Origin: Candidatus Endomicrobiellum cryptotermitis
GTDB taxonomy: Bacteria > Elusimicrobiota > Endomicrobiia > Endomicrobiales > Endomicrobiaceae
Direction of reading: 5' to 3'
NCBI GenBank assembly: GCA_031257835.1
Contig: JAIRNY010000026.1
Coordinates: 1-43,024 of the forward strand
DNA length: 43,024 bases
Within the stretch, counting starts at the first letter, position 1. Each line of letters starts with the position of its first letter. The notes under the pieces are model-generated. The model ran no database searches, was not told the origin of the DNA, and saw only the letters and a program-made list of their open reading frames with translations. The position numbers were made by a program, and so were the translations under genes. This document shows positions 35,728-43,024 of this stretch, one piece after another.

Positions 35728-36460
35728 TTATGTTTCCTACATCACTATTACGTATCCAACCACTTAAATCTTTTCTGTTTGACTTAAATTTTATATTAAT
35801 CCAATCACCACTTTGAGCTACTATATGAACCAATTTCCCCTCAGACACAGTAAATATTTCAGGATTATTGTCTCCAGGCCCACTTCTTATGCTAACAGAA
35901 GATAAAATGACAGCTTCTTTTAGCGTAAATTCTTGGCAACCTTTAAGAACTAAAATACAACTGCAAAGAAACAAAACTAATACAAGAAATACGACAAAAT
36001 GTTTAACAACTAAAATTTTTCTTATAATAAATAAAGATAAAACACAAAGAAACAAAACTAACAATACAGAAGTGAGTATGGTTATCTCATTTAAAGTAAA
36101 CTGTTTTAAAAAAGTATCTTTTAGAGTTCGTTCTTGATTATGCCCTACAACAGTGTAAAGAAAATGCATATTATTTTTTATTTCTTTATCTCTAGGAGCA
36201 ATCTTAAATGCCTTTTCTATATTTAATATTGCTTTACCAAGATCCCCGTTTCTATAATAAGCATTAGAAAGATTATAATAAATGTATGGATCTTGTACTT
36301 TTTCTATTTTTATTAAACTTTCATATATCTCAATACTATTAGAAAAATTTCCCTCTTTAAAACTTTTTTCAGCATTGTCTATTTGATAGTGGTAAAGATT
36401 AGTTGAAAAACAAAAACTAGAAAAAACAAAAAGCAAAGCAAAAAAAATAATATTTCTCAT
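35720..36460 (-). CDS. BatE-like protein: TPR, two membrane helices, SH3 domain
   Basis: A 246-residue protein with an N-terminal signal sequence (IIFFALLFVFSSFCFS), two to three TPR repeats (about residues 25-100: AEKSFKEGNFSNSIEIYESL, YYNLSNAYYRNGDLGKAI), two membrane helices (about residues 126-146 and 152-172), and a bacterial SH3 domain at the end (VSIRSGPG near residue 190, WINIKF, SGWIRN). This is the BatE architecture of the Bacteroides aerotolerance (Bat) cluster. The usual partners BatA, BatB, BatC and BatD are not adjacent. AGAGGT lies before the ATG. It is probably the first gene of the operon running into nadD-yqeK-lytR-rsfS. Confidence 0.72.
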   Translation of the reverse strand: MRNIIFFALLFVFSSFCFSTNLYHYQIDNAEKSFKEGNFSNSIEIYESLIKIEKVQDPYIYYNLSNAYYRNGDLGKAILNIEKAFKIAPRDKEIKNNMHFLYTVVGHNQERTLKDTFLKQFTLNEITILTSVLLVLFLCVLSLFIIRKILVVKHFVVFLVLVLFLCSCILVLKGCQEFTLKEAVILSSVSIRSGPGDNNPEIFTVSEGKLVHIVAQSGDWINIKFKSNRKDLSGWIRNSDVGNINE

Positions 36461-36567
36461 ATATTTTACCTCTAAATTTAATTAATTTCCCCTCTACAAG
36501 AAAGATGAAGTGAGAGTAAACAAAAAGATATATTACAAGTGTAGGTATAAGGTTATGATACAGAAAT

Positions 36568-36597
36568 TTGACTATATTGTAAAATTTTAAGTATAAT
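36568..36597 (+). promoter_or_regulatory. Near-consensus promoter for rpsT
   Basis: TTGACT (36568-36573) and TATAAT (36592-36597) with an 18-base spacer. A start near 36604 gives a leader of about 30 nt containing AGGAGGG. This matches the high expression expected for a ribosomal protein. The dead rpsT copy lacks an equivalent. Confidence 0.7.
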
Positions 36598-36634
36598 CCA
36601 ACACAAACAACAAACATTAGGAGGGACAAAGTAA

Positions 36635-36916
36635 ATGGCAAAGCTTAAAACAGGTAGACATACTTCTGCTCTTAAAGAAGTTAGGAAAACTGATAAAAGA
36701 ACTAAAAGGAATATGAGCATTAAAAGCAAGATTAAAACTTCAATAAAAAAAGTTGAACAAGCTGTAAAAAGTAACGATGTTAAACTTGCTTTAGAGCAGT
36801 TAGCTGTTGCTTTTTCTCTCTGGGATAAAGCTGCTAAAAAAAATGTTGTTCACTATAATGCTGCTTCTAACCAAAAAGCTAGACTTTCTAAGTTAATCTC
36901 TAAAATAAAAAAATAA
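36635..36916 (+). CDS. rpsT: 30S ribosomal protein S20
   Basis: A 93-residue, lysine-rich, all-helical protein that binds 16S rRNA early in assembly. It begins MAKLKTGRHTSALKEVRKTDKR and has the conserved NMSIKSKIKTSIKKVEQA and LWDKAAKKNVVHYNAASNQKARLSKLI. AGGAGGG lies 8 bases before the ATG. It is single-cistron: strong promoter in front, clear terminator behind. A degraded copy of this gene lies inverted at 25520-25766. Confidence 0.96.
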   Translation: MAKLKTGRHTSALKEVRKTDKRTKRNMSIKSKIKTSIKKVEQAVKSNDVKLALEQLAVAFSLWDKAAKKNVVHYNAASNQKARLSKLISKIKK

Positions 36917-36952
36917 ACTGTATATATAAAACAATATACTTAAGTCAAAAGT

Positions 36953-36997
36953 AAGGTGGAGCAGATATAATTTATATACCTACTCCACCTTTTTTTG
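36953..36997 (+). terminator. Rho-independent terminator after rpsT
   Basis: AAGGTGGAG (36953-36961) pairs with CTCCACCTT (36983-36991) around an AT-rich loop. Seven Ts follow. It is the clearest intrinsic terminator in the window. The reverse strand would give the same stem with a weaker U-tract for the convergent hisS operon. Confidence 0.85.
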
Positions 36998-37009
36998 TTT
37001 AGAACCTGA

Positions 37010-37027
37010 CTTAAAACCGGTTTTAAG
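37010..37027. repeat. 18-bp perfect palindrome downstream of hisS
   Basis: CTTAAAACCGGTTTTAAG is a perfect inverted repeat with ACCGGT at its centre, between the rpsT terminator and the hisS stop. It may be part of the hisS operon terminator, although no U-run follows on either strand, or a protein-binding site. Its role is unknown. Confidence 0.5.
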
Positions 37028-37082
37028 CGAAAATGAAGAATTTATACATACTAAACTGATATTCATCTTAAATAACAACAAA

Positions 37083-38330
37083 TTATTGCAGTTTGTTTAT
37101 TAAAACTTCTGTTTGTGTTTTGTCTTGCATGTTTTTTATTAATACTTTGCCCTTTTCAAACTCTGTCTTTGCAAAAATTATTGTTTTAGAAACACCAATT
37201 TTATCTGCAAATTTTAATTGTGAAGTTAAGTTTTTATTATTTAATGGACCAAAAACAGAAATATTGTTATTTCCAGCTAAACCATTTCTTGTCAACTTTA
37301 TAGAAAAAGCAAAAGCTTCACTAAAAAGTTCTTGATCTACTATAGCTATAAAAATCTTTTCACTTTTATTTAAAGTGTTAAAAAAGCCACTGTTTTGAGC
37401 AGCCATTAACACTCTTTCTGACCCAAAAGCAAAGCCTACCACAGGCGTATCTTGCCCACCAAGCTCTTTAACTAAATTATCATAACGTCCACCTGCAGCA
37501 ATAGCATCTTGTGAATCAAGCACATTAGAACGAATTTCAAAAACAGTCCTTGTATAATAGTCAAGACCTCTTACTAATTTTGGCTCTACCACATAATCAC
37601 AATTTGCACTTTTAAGTAAAGCCTGTACTAAATCAAAATGATCTTTACACTCACCACATAAAAAATGTTCCATTTTAGGTACATTTATAAATTTATCCGT
37701 ATCAACTTTACAATCTAAAAGTCTTAAAGGATTTAGCTTAAGTCGTCTTACACAGTCTTGGCACAAGTCATCAAAAGAACTAAAATAATTAACTAATACT
37801 TCTCTAAACAATGGTCTACATTTTTGGCAACCTAACGAATTTATGGTTACATTTATTTGGTTTATACCAGAAGAAGAAAGAATATCACAAGCAAGTAAAA
37901 TAATTTCTGCATCTGCGCTTGGGGATACACTTCCATAAAATTCAGCACCTATCTGATGAAATTGTCGATATCTCCCAGTTTGAGGCCTTTCGTATCGAAA
38001 CATCTCTCCAATATAAAAAAACTTGCCTGCAGGGTTAGAAATATCAAACCTATGCTCAATATATGCTCTTACAAGAGAAGCTGTACCCTCTGGGCGAAGC
38101 GCTAACTTTCTACCTTTTTTATCTTCAAAAATATACATTTCTTTTTCTACAATATCACTTGCTTGCCCTATTGACCTTGTAAATAAAGATGCATCTTCAA
38201 AAATAGGAGTTCTAATTTCTTCAAAACCATGTTTTGCAAAAATCTGTTTAGACTTTTGTTCAAATATGCTCATGCTTAAAGCATTAACTCCAAATATATC
38301 ATGAGTCCCTCGTGGCACTTTATAATTCAT
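37083..38330 (-). CDS. hisS: Histidyl-tRNA synthetase
   Basis: A class II aminoacyl-tRNA synthetase of 415 residues. Motif 1 lies in the N-terminal PRGTHDIFG region; motif 2 is FRYERPQTGRYRQFHQIGAEFYG-like (split here as FRYERPQTGRYRQF, then HQIGAEFYG); the histidine-binding signatures LVRGLDYYTRTVFE and AAGGRYDNLV follow; motif 3 is GFAFGSERVLMA. A cysteine-rich insertion (CQKC, CQDC, CGEC, about residues 168-225) looks like a zinc site; it is found in some bacterial HisRS. The C-terminal anticodon domain is complete. The start overlaps the DUF502 gene by 11 bases. It is the last gene of its operon. Confidence 0.96.
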   Translation of the reverse strand: MNYKVPRGTHDIFGVNALSMSIFEQKSKQIFAKHGFEEIRTPIFEDASLFTRSIGQASDIVEKEMYIFEDKKGRKLALRPEGTASLVRAYIEHRFDISNPAGKFFYIGEMFRYERPQTGRYRQFHQIGAEFYGSVSPSADAEIILLACDILSSSGINQINVTINSLGCQKCRPLFREVLVNYFSSFDDLCQDCVRRLKLNPLRLLDCKVDTDKFINVPKMEHFLCGECKDHFDLVQALLKSANCDYVVEPKLVRGLDYYTRTVFEIRSNVLDSQDAIAAGGRYDNLVKELGGQDTPVVGFAFGSERVLMAAQNSGFFNTLNKSEKIFIAIVDQELFSEAFAFSIKLTRNGLAGNNNISVFGPLNNKNLTSQLKFADKIGVSKTIIFAKTEFEKGKVLIKNMQDKTQTEVLINKLQ

Positions 38331-39003
38331 TAACTCGTGATCTCCTTGACTTTTTACCTTGTTTTATTTTTCTCCCATGTGCTTCATCCATGTTTATTAC
38401 ACCAACAGAAATAATAAATTGAAAAGCCTTGTCTACTGGATAATCTGAAAAAATTACATCTTCTTCTTGGCACAACAATAAAAATCCAGTTGTTGGATTT
38501 GGAGTTGTTGGCATGAATACACATAAATATTTCTTATCGCCAATATTTTGTGTTCCAGTTAAAAAGGCTACACTATACATGTCTTTTTTGGGGTAACAAA
38601 CAAAAACAACTTGTTCAAAACTTTTTTTGCTGTCTGTACCAAAAAGGAAACCTATAAATTGCTTAGTTGAAGAATATAGTGTGCCCAAAACAGGAATTTC
38701 TTCTATAAGACTTTCTATATAACCTAATGCTCTTTTCCCAAAAACTCTGTTGGCTATAAAACCTAAAAGCAGTATACTTAAAATTGAAGCAAAAAAACTT
38801 AAAGTTTTTGCTATAATGATTACCCAATACTTGTCTACAATATAATATTTTACAATAGGGAAGGTAAAATTACTTACCCACTTAAAAACAATAGCTACTA
38901 CAAAATATGTAAGCCAAATAGGAATCACTACAACAAGCCCTGTAATTAGATATTTTTTTAACTTACCTAAACTTTTACTCTCTTTTTCATTTTCCATACA
39001 CAA
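38320..39003 (-). CDS. DUF502 family membrane protein
   Basis: A 227-residue protein with two N-terminal membrane segments (about residues 16-42 and 60-84: YLITGLVVVIPIWLTYFVV and IIAKTLSFFASILSILLLGF). The conserved DUF502 region follows (EEIPVLGTLYSSTKQFIGFL, FVCYPKKDMYSVAFLTG, FMPTTPNPTTGFLLL, DYPVDKAFQFIISVGV), with a basic tail. The function of the family is not known. The start could be the first or second Met (MCMENEK). It overlaps phosphomannomutase by 17 bases upstream and hisS by 11 downstream, so it is tightly coupled in the operon. Confidence 0.88.
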   Translation of the reverse strand: MCMENEKESKSLGKLKKYLITGLVVVIPIWLTYFVVAIVFKWVSNFTFPIVKYYIVDKYWVIIIAKTLSFFASILSILLLGFIANRVFGKRALGYIESLIEEIPVLGTLYSSTKQFIGFLFGTDSKKSFEQVVFVCYPKKDMYSVAFLTGTQNIGDKKYLCVFMPTTPNPTTGFLLLCQEEDVIFSDYPVDKAFQFIISVGVINMDEAHGRKIKQGKKSRRSRVNEL

Positions 39004-40411
39004 AATCCTTCCCTGCTTTTAACAATTTATTGAGCTTAATTTGAGAGTCAGATTCTAAATATAATCTAACAACAGGTTCTGTACCTGACAACCTAAAACC
39101 TATCCAGTTATTATCATCTAAAATAAACTTATTCCCATCAATATTTACATATTTTTTAATTTTTATACCAGCAAAACTACTCGGAACTTTAGCTTTTAAA
39201 GTAACTTTAAAAGATTCCATTGCTTGCGAGTCTAAACGAAAATTTAATCTTGAAGTTAAAACTTCTCCAGTAATCTTTTTGATATCTTTTAAAAGCTCCG
39301 TCACAGACTTTTTGCTCATTGCAACAGCTTCTGCAACTAAAAGACAAGCTAAAATACCATCCTTTTCAGGTACATGTCCTCTAATTGTAAGACCTCCTGA
39401 CTCTTCCCCTCCTATTATAAACTCACTAGGATTATTTGTCATGATATTGCCAATATATTTAAAACCTACAGGCGTTTCTTTTACATCAACTCCTATTTTT
39501 GCTCCAATTTTGTCTATAAGCTGCGTAGTCATAACACTCCTTGCTGCAATTCCACTCCAACCTCTTGTTTTATGTAAGTGATACAGCAAAAGAGATATAA
39601 CCTGATTTGGAGTTATAAAAGTTCCATTAGAATCTATAACACCAAACCTATCAGCATCACAGTCAGTAGAAAACCCTAATTTATATGATTCTTTCTTTAC
39701 TAAATTAATTAATTCTTTAAGATTGTTTTCTGAAGGTTCTGGAGCTCCGTCATTAAACATCACATCTATATTTTTATTTATTGTAGTATTTTTAATTCCT
39801 GCCATATCAAGTAAAGTATCCAAATAACCATTAGCTGTACCATGTAAAACGTCAACAGCAATTTTTATTTTAGATTTTTTTAAAGCTTTAAAATCAACAA
39901 GTTCTTTTATCTTTTTAATATAAGCACTGCTAGGATTATGCATTTCTATAATTTTACTTTTAACACCCGTCTCAAAAGAAATGTATTTTATATCTTTGTT
40001 TTTTAAAGAGGTACTATATTTTTCTATCTTCTTTGTTGTCTCTGGCAAAGCTGAACCGCCCCAAGAAGGAGAATATTTTAAACCATTATACTGATAAGGG
40101 TTATGACTTGCAGTAAAATTTATACCACCTGCAAGTTTAGAGTTTACAATATTGTAAGCTATAACTGGGGTTGGAGTGCTTCTTTTACAAAACAACACTT
40201 TAATGCCATTACCTGCAAAAATTTCAGCTGCAACTTTTGCAAAATCTTCAGCCATAAACCTTGTATCATAACCTATAACAATGCTAGCTTGCCCTTTTTT
40301 GTACTCTTTATTAATAACATTTGCAATTGACTGAGAAATAATAGCGACATTATCATATGTAAAATCTTTAGCAGTAATTCCTCTCCAACCTGAAGTTCCA
40401 AATTTTATCAT
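38987..40411 (-). CDS. Phosphomannomutase/phosphoglucomutase
   Basis: An alpha-D-phosphohexomutase of 474 residues that interconverts sugar-6- and sugar-1-phosphates. The catalytic serine loop TASHNPYQYNGLKYS (about residue 100), the metal-binding loop STDCDADRFGVID (about residue 250), the sugar-binding GGEESGG (about residue 335) and the phosphate-binding GTEPVVRLY near the C-terminus are all intact. It starts GTSGWRGI, typical of the family. AGAGGAAC precedes the ATG. It lies 15 bases after the fused nucleotidyltransferase, which has a degenerate mutase domain, so this gene probably supplies the real mutase step. Mannose or glucose specificity cannot be decided. Confidence 0.92.
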   Translation of the reverse strand: MIKFGTSGWRGITAKDFTYDNVAIISQSIANVINKEYKKGQASIVIGYDTRFMAEDFAKVAAEIFAGNGIKVLFCKRSTPTPVIAYNIVNSKLAGGINFTASHNPYQYNGLKYSPSWGGSALPETTKKIEKYSTSLKNKDIKYISFETGVKSKIIEMHNPSSAYIKKIKELVDFKALKKSKIKIAVDVLHGTANGYLDTLLDMAGIKNTTINKNIDVMFNDGAPEPSENNLKELINLVKKESYKLGFSTDCDADRFGVIDSNGTFITPNQVISLLLYHLHKTRGWSGIAARSVMTTQLIDKIGAKIGVDVKETPVGFKYIGNIMTNNPSEFIIGGEESGGLTIRGHVPEKDGILACLLVAEAVAMSKKSVTELLKDIKKITGEVLTSRLNFRLDSQAMESFKVTLKAKVPSSFAGIKIKKYVNIDGNKFILDDNNWIGFRLSGTEPVVRLYLESDSQIKLNKLLKAGKDFVYGK

Positions 40412-40426
40412 TGTTATGTTCCTCTT

Positions 40427-42931
40427 TTAAATTTGCCATTCTTTAATTTTTTCAGAATATATTTCAAGCAATCCTAACGTTGTCGTTTTATCTTTTGCTT
40501 CTGCCCAAATATGAAACAAGGCCTCATTAGTATCTGGCACCAAAAGTACCCAACCATTATTTGTATATACTTTAACGCCATCAACAAGCTCGTATTTTTT
40601 ATCTTTAACTTCTTCTAAGGCTTTACGCATTGTCTGACCTTTTTTATCCCAAGAGCACGAGACTGTTCTATGTAACACTTCAAAATATGGAATCTCCTTG
40701 CTTATATTACTAAGAGATACATTTTCTTGCGACATGATTTCCATTATTTTGCCTATAGCATACATTGCATCAAAAGCATTTTGAAATTCAGGAAATATAA
40801 AACCACCCATACTATCGCATATTAAAACAAGTTCTGAATTTTTCTTATAAGTCATTATATTTCTTGAACTAGTTGCAGTCCTTTTAACCTTTATACCAAA
40901 CTGTTTAGCAAGCTCATCTATTGTTGAAGTTGCATTTACAGGGACAGCAATTGCAACATTTCTATCTTTATTAATTCTCATTACAAGATAAGACACCACA
41001 AGCATTGCAACATCGTCACGTAAAATAGTGCCCCTTTCATCTACCAAAAACACTTTTTCAGAGCCAGAATCTATCAAAAAACCTGCATTTGCTTTTAAAG
41101 TTATAACAATATCTGAAAGCTGGTTTAAAGAATTTGCAAATTCCTCATAAGATTTAGTATTTTTTGAAGAATTAATAAACGCATTCAACGCAACAACATT
41201 CACGTCCAAGTCACCCAAAATAGCTGGAAATATCATAGAAGAAGAAGAATGAGCATAATCTATAACAATTTTATATTTTGACTTTTTTATAACTTCTTCA
41301 TTTATAGCATTTAGATAACCAGTTTTATAATAATCTAAAGCTCTTGGAGGGACTGTTATTTTTCCAATAGAGCCCATGGTTGCACGCTTAAAATCTTCTC
41401 TAAAAAATAACTGTTCTATAGCCTTTTCTTGACTTATTGAAAGATCAGCACCTTTATTGTTAAAAAACTTTATATCTACAGACCTTCCATCACAAGGAGA
41501 TTGTCTTATATATATTCCACCAGATTCGCCTTCATTGCCAATTTCGTACCTTAGAACTGGTATTGGAAGTCCCCTTAAATCGCCAACTTCTATACCTGCA
41601 GAAAGTAATCCAGAAATAATGCCTCTTTCTATCATACCAGATGCAGGGTGTTCATCTCGCGAAACAATAATATATGAACTTTCTCCTATATACGCCCCAT
41701 ATGCAGACCCTATTTTTGCAGCAAATTCTGGAGTAATCTCTACATTCCCTAACCCGCTTATACCACAAGCATTAAATAAAGCTTTATTCCATTTTTCACC
41801 CCAAACCAAACTACTTGAAAGGATTGCTCCTGCACCTATAACTTTATGAGGCCAAATTCTTAAATTTGTCCTAACAACAGCATCATTACCTATTATGCAT
41901 TCATCTGCAACTATTGTTCCAACCTGAACTACAACCCTATCGCCTATCTTTGTAGAAGTCCCTATAACATTTTCTTTAATTCTTGACTCTTGCCCAATTG
42001 TAACATTGTTCCACAACACAGAACCTAAAATCTCTGAACCTTGCGCAATTTTAGTGTTATCCCCTACAACAGAACGAGATAAAACTACATTATCTGCAAT
42101 AGTAACATTATCCCCTAAAATTACTTGTCCATCTACTTCAACATTTTTACCTATGGACACATTTTTGCCAACTAATATCTCATTTTGCCCAACTTTTACT
42201 TTTTTATAATCTATCTCAACTTTAACTTTGCCATCCAATATATCGTAATGAACAAATCTATACTCATCGTTATTGCCAATATCTTTCCAATAGCCGTCAA
42301 CAATATATCCATACAAAGCTTTATTTTCCTTTAAAAAGGCTGAAAACAAATCTTTAGAAAAATCAAAAGACATATCTTCTGGAACATAATTAAATACTTC
42401 CGGTTCTAAAATATAAATCCCAGTGTTTACTGTATCTGAAAAAACTTTACCCCATGAAGGTTTCTCTAAAAACCTTTCAATTTTACCATCTTTAGAAGTT
42501 ACTACTACCCCAAACTGTAAAGGATTATTCACTCTTGTAAGGACTATTGTTGCAATAGCTTTTTTACTTTTATGAAAATCTACAGCCTTTTTTAAATCAA
42601 AGTCTGTTAAAATATCTCCAGATATTACCAAAAAAGTATCTTTTATATTTTGACTTGCAAACTTAACACTTCCTGCTGTACCAAAATCAGATTCTGGTCT
42701 TATATACTTTATGCTTACTCCAAAATCTTTACCATATTCAAAATAGCCTTTAATAGTTTCTGGCTGATAGTATAACATCATTGTTAAATCTAAAAAATCG
42801 TACTTTTGTAAAAGGTTAACTATATGGTAAAGTATAGGTTTGTTTGCTACTGGAGCCATAGGTTTTGGCAAACAACATGTGATAGGTCTTAATCTTGTAC
42901 CAAATCCACCCGCCATAATAACAGCTTGCAT
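40427..42931 (-). CDS. Mannose-1-phosphate guanylyltransferase-like protein fused to a degenerate phosphomannomutase
   Basis: An 834-residue protein in three parts. Residues 1-230 are a sugar-1-phosphate nucleotidyltransferase with MQAVIMAGGFGTRLRPIT at the very start. About 245-370 is a left-handed beta-helix (repeated hexapeptides such as IGKNVEVDGQVILGDNVTI). About 385-834 has the fold signature of phosphohexomutases but not their chemistry: the TASHNP loop is replaced by IRQSPCDGR and the DxDGDR loop is missing. This three-part form is known in several phyla as GDP-mannose (or glucose-1-phosphate) pyrophosphorylase. I place the start at 42931, where AGGAGG lies nine bases upstream; the frame is open to 42970 but those codons lack an RBS. 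It heads the operon with phosphomannomutase, DUF502 and hisS. Confidence 0.88.
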   Translation of the reverse strand: MQAVIMAGGFGTRLRPITCCLPKPMAPVANKPILYHIVNLLQKYDFLDLTMMLYYQPETIKGYFEYGKDFGVSIKYIRPESDFGTAGSVKFASQNIKDTFLVISGDILTDFDLKKAVDFHKSKKAIATIVLTRVNNPLQFGVVVTSKDGKIERFLEKPSWGKVFSDTVNTGIYILEPEVFNYVPEDMSFDFSKDLFSAFLKENKALYGYIVDGYWKDIGNNDEYRFVHYDILDGKVKVEIDYKKVKVGQNEILVGKNVSIGKNVEVDGQVILGDNVTIADNVVLSRSVVGDNTKIAQGSEILGSVLWNNVTIGQESRIKENVIGTSTKIGDRVVVQVGTIVADECIIGNDAVVRTNLRIWPHKVIGAGAILSSSLVWGEKWNKALFNACGISGLGNVEITPEFAAKIGSAYGAYIGESSYIIVSRDEHPASGMIERGIISGLLSAGIEVGDLRGLPIPVLRYEIGNEGESGGIYIRQSPCDGRSVDIKFFNNKGADLSISQEKAIEQLFFREDFKRATMGSIGKITVPPRALDYYKTGYLNAINEEVIKKSKYKIVIDYAHSSSSMIFPAILGDLDVNVVALNAFINSSKNTKSYEEFANSLNQLSDIVITLKANAGFLIDSGSEKVFLVDERGTILRDDVAMLVVSYLVMRINKDRNVAIAVPVNATSTIDELAKQFGIKVKRTATSSRNIMTYKKNSELVLICDSMGGFIFPEFQNAFDAMYAIGKIMEIMSQENVSLSNISKEIPYFEVLHRTVSCSWDKKGQTMRKALEEVKDKKYELVDGVKVYTNNGWVLLVPDTNEALFHIWAEAKDKTTTLGLLEIYSEKIKEWQI

Positions 42932-42976
42932 TGAGAAGTACCTCCTGGGGAAGAAAACAGTACTTGACAAGGGAAG

Positions 42977-43005
42977 ATTTTACTAAATTTGACACCTAAA
43001 AGCAA
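42977..43005 (-). promoter_or_regulatory. Promoter of the nucleotidyltransferase-hisS operon
   Basis: On the minus strand, TTGCTT (43005-43000) and TAAAAT (42982-42977) are 17 bases apart. A start near 42970 gives a leader of about 39 nt with the AGGAGG site. This also supports the 42931 start over 42970. Confidence 0.6.
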
Positions 43006-43018
43006 AAATGGGTATAAT
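42989..43018 (+). promoter_or_regulatory. Consensus outward promoter at the right edge
   Basis: TTGACA (42989-42994) and TATAAT (43013-43018), both perfect, with an 18-base spacer. It overlaps the minus-strand promoter and points out of the window, to a divergent gene or RNA that begins beyond 43024. Confidence 0.7.
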
Positions 43019-43024
43019 CTCTCA

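Noticed and set aside
36417-36641. Minus-strand hydrophobic ORF between batE-like and rpsT
   Set aside because: It overlaps the strong rpsT promoter and leader and the batE start, and reads as chance AT-rich hydrophobic sequence.
42932-42970. Earlier start of the nucleotidyltransferase at 42970
   Set aside because: It has no RBS, coincides with the expected transcription start, and would add residues before the conserved MQAVIMAGG start.

Overview
The window is AT-rich (roughly 30% G+C by eye) and densely packed with housekeeping genes. It also holds an unusual number of visibly broken genes. The cell is a diderm: LptF and LptG (LPS export) are present, with a BatE-like protein and a DUF502 membrane protein. 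Intact essential genes beside many freshly decayed ones suggest a host-restricted bacterium in ongoing genome reduction. Gene content and style fit an Elusimicrobiota / Endomicrobium-like endosymbiont (termite-gut flagellate type). That placement is inferred from memory of such genomes; no search was run.

Layout. 1-2.1 kb: a nuclease of the RecB/Cas4-plus-exonuclease type and the tail of a PHP phosphoesterase. 2.4-5.5 kb: glyQ-glyS. 5.7-9.9 kb (minus): rpsA, ispH, plsC and a broken aroA. 9.9-11.2 kb: two further pseudogenes, a DAHP synthase and a CatB/Vat-like acetyltransferase that lost its middle. 11.3-12.3 kb: hemW. 12.4-18.8 kb: the relic of one very large secreted or membrane protein of about 2,100 codons, cut by a dozen or so frameshifts and stops. 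19.4-21.7 kb: lptF-lptG. 21.7-25.4 kb: a nickel module, cbiM-cbiN-like-larB-larC-larE, for metal uptake and nickel-pincer cofactor synthesis. 25.5-26.2 kb: a dead second copy of rpsT and the first 60 codons of an AAA-ATPase-like gene. 26.2-31 kb (minus): xerD, recN, nadK and a short comEC. 31-33.1 kb: thiL, tsaE, tsaB, facing rsfS across a 34-bp perfect palindrome. 33.1-36.5 kb (minus): rsfS, a lytR-like gene, yqeK, nadD, batE-like. 36.6 kb: intact rpsT with a near-consensus promoter and a clear terminator. 37.1-42.9 kb (minus): hisS, DUF502, phosphomannomutase, and a sugar-1-phosphate nucleotidyltransferase fused to a degenerate mutase. A consensus promoter pointing out of the window lies at the right edge.

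How it fits together. Translation (glyQS, hisS, rpsA, rpsT, rsfS, tsaB/tsaE), cofactors (nadK, nadD, thiL, ispH, hemW, larBCE), envelope (lptFG, plsC, sugar nucleotides) and DNA repair/recombination (recN, xerD, comEC, the DUF2779 nuclease) are kept. The entry and penultimate steps of the shikimate pathway (DAHP synthase and EPSP synthase) are both dead, so aromatic compounds probably come from the host unless copies exist elsewhere. No tRNA, rRNA, CRISPR array or complete insertion sequence was seen. The most unusual content is the giant-gene relic, the nickel-pincer operon without larA, and the readable set of mutational scars.
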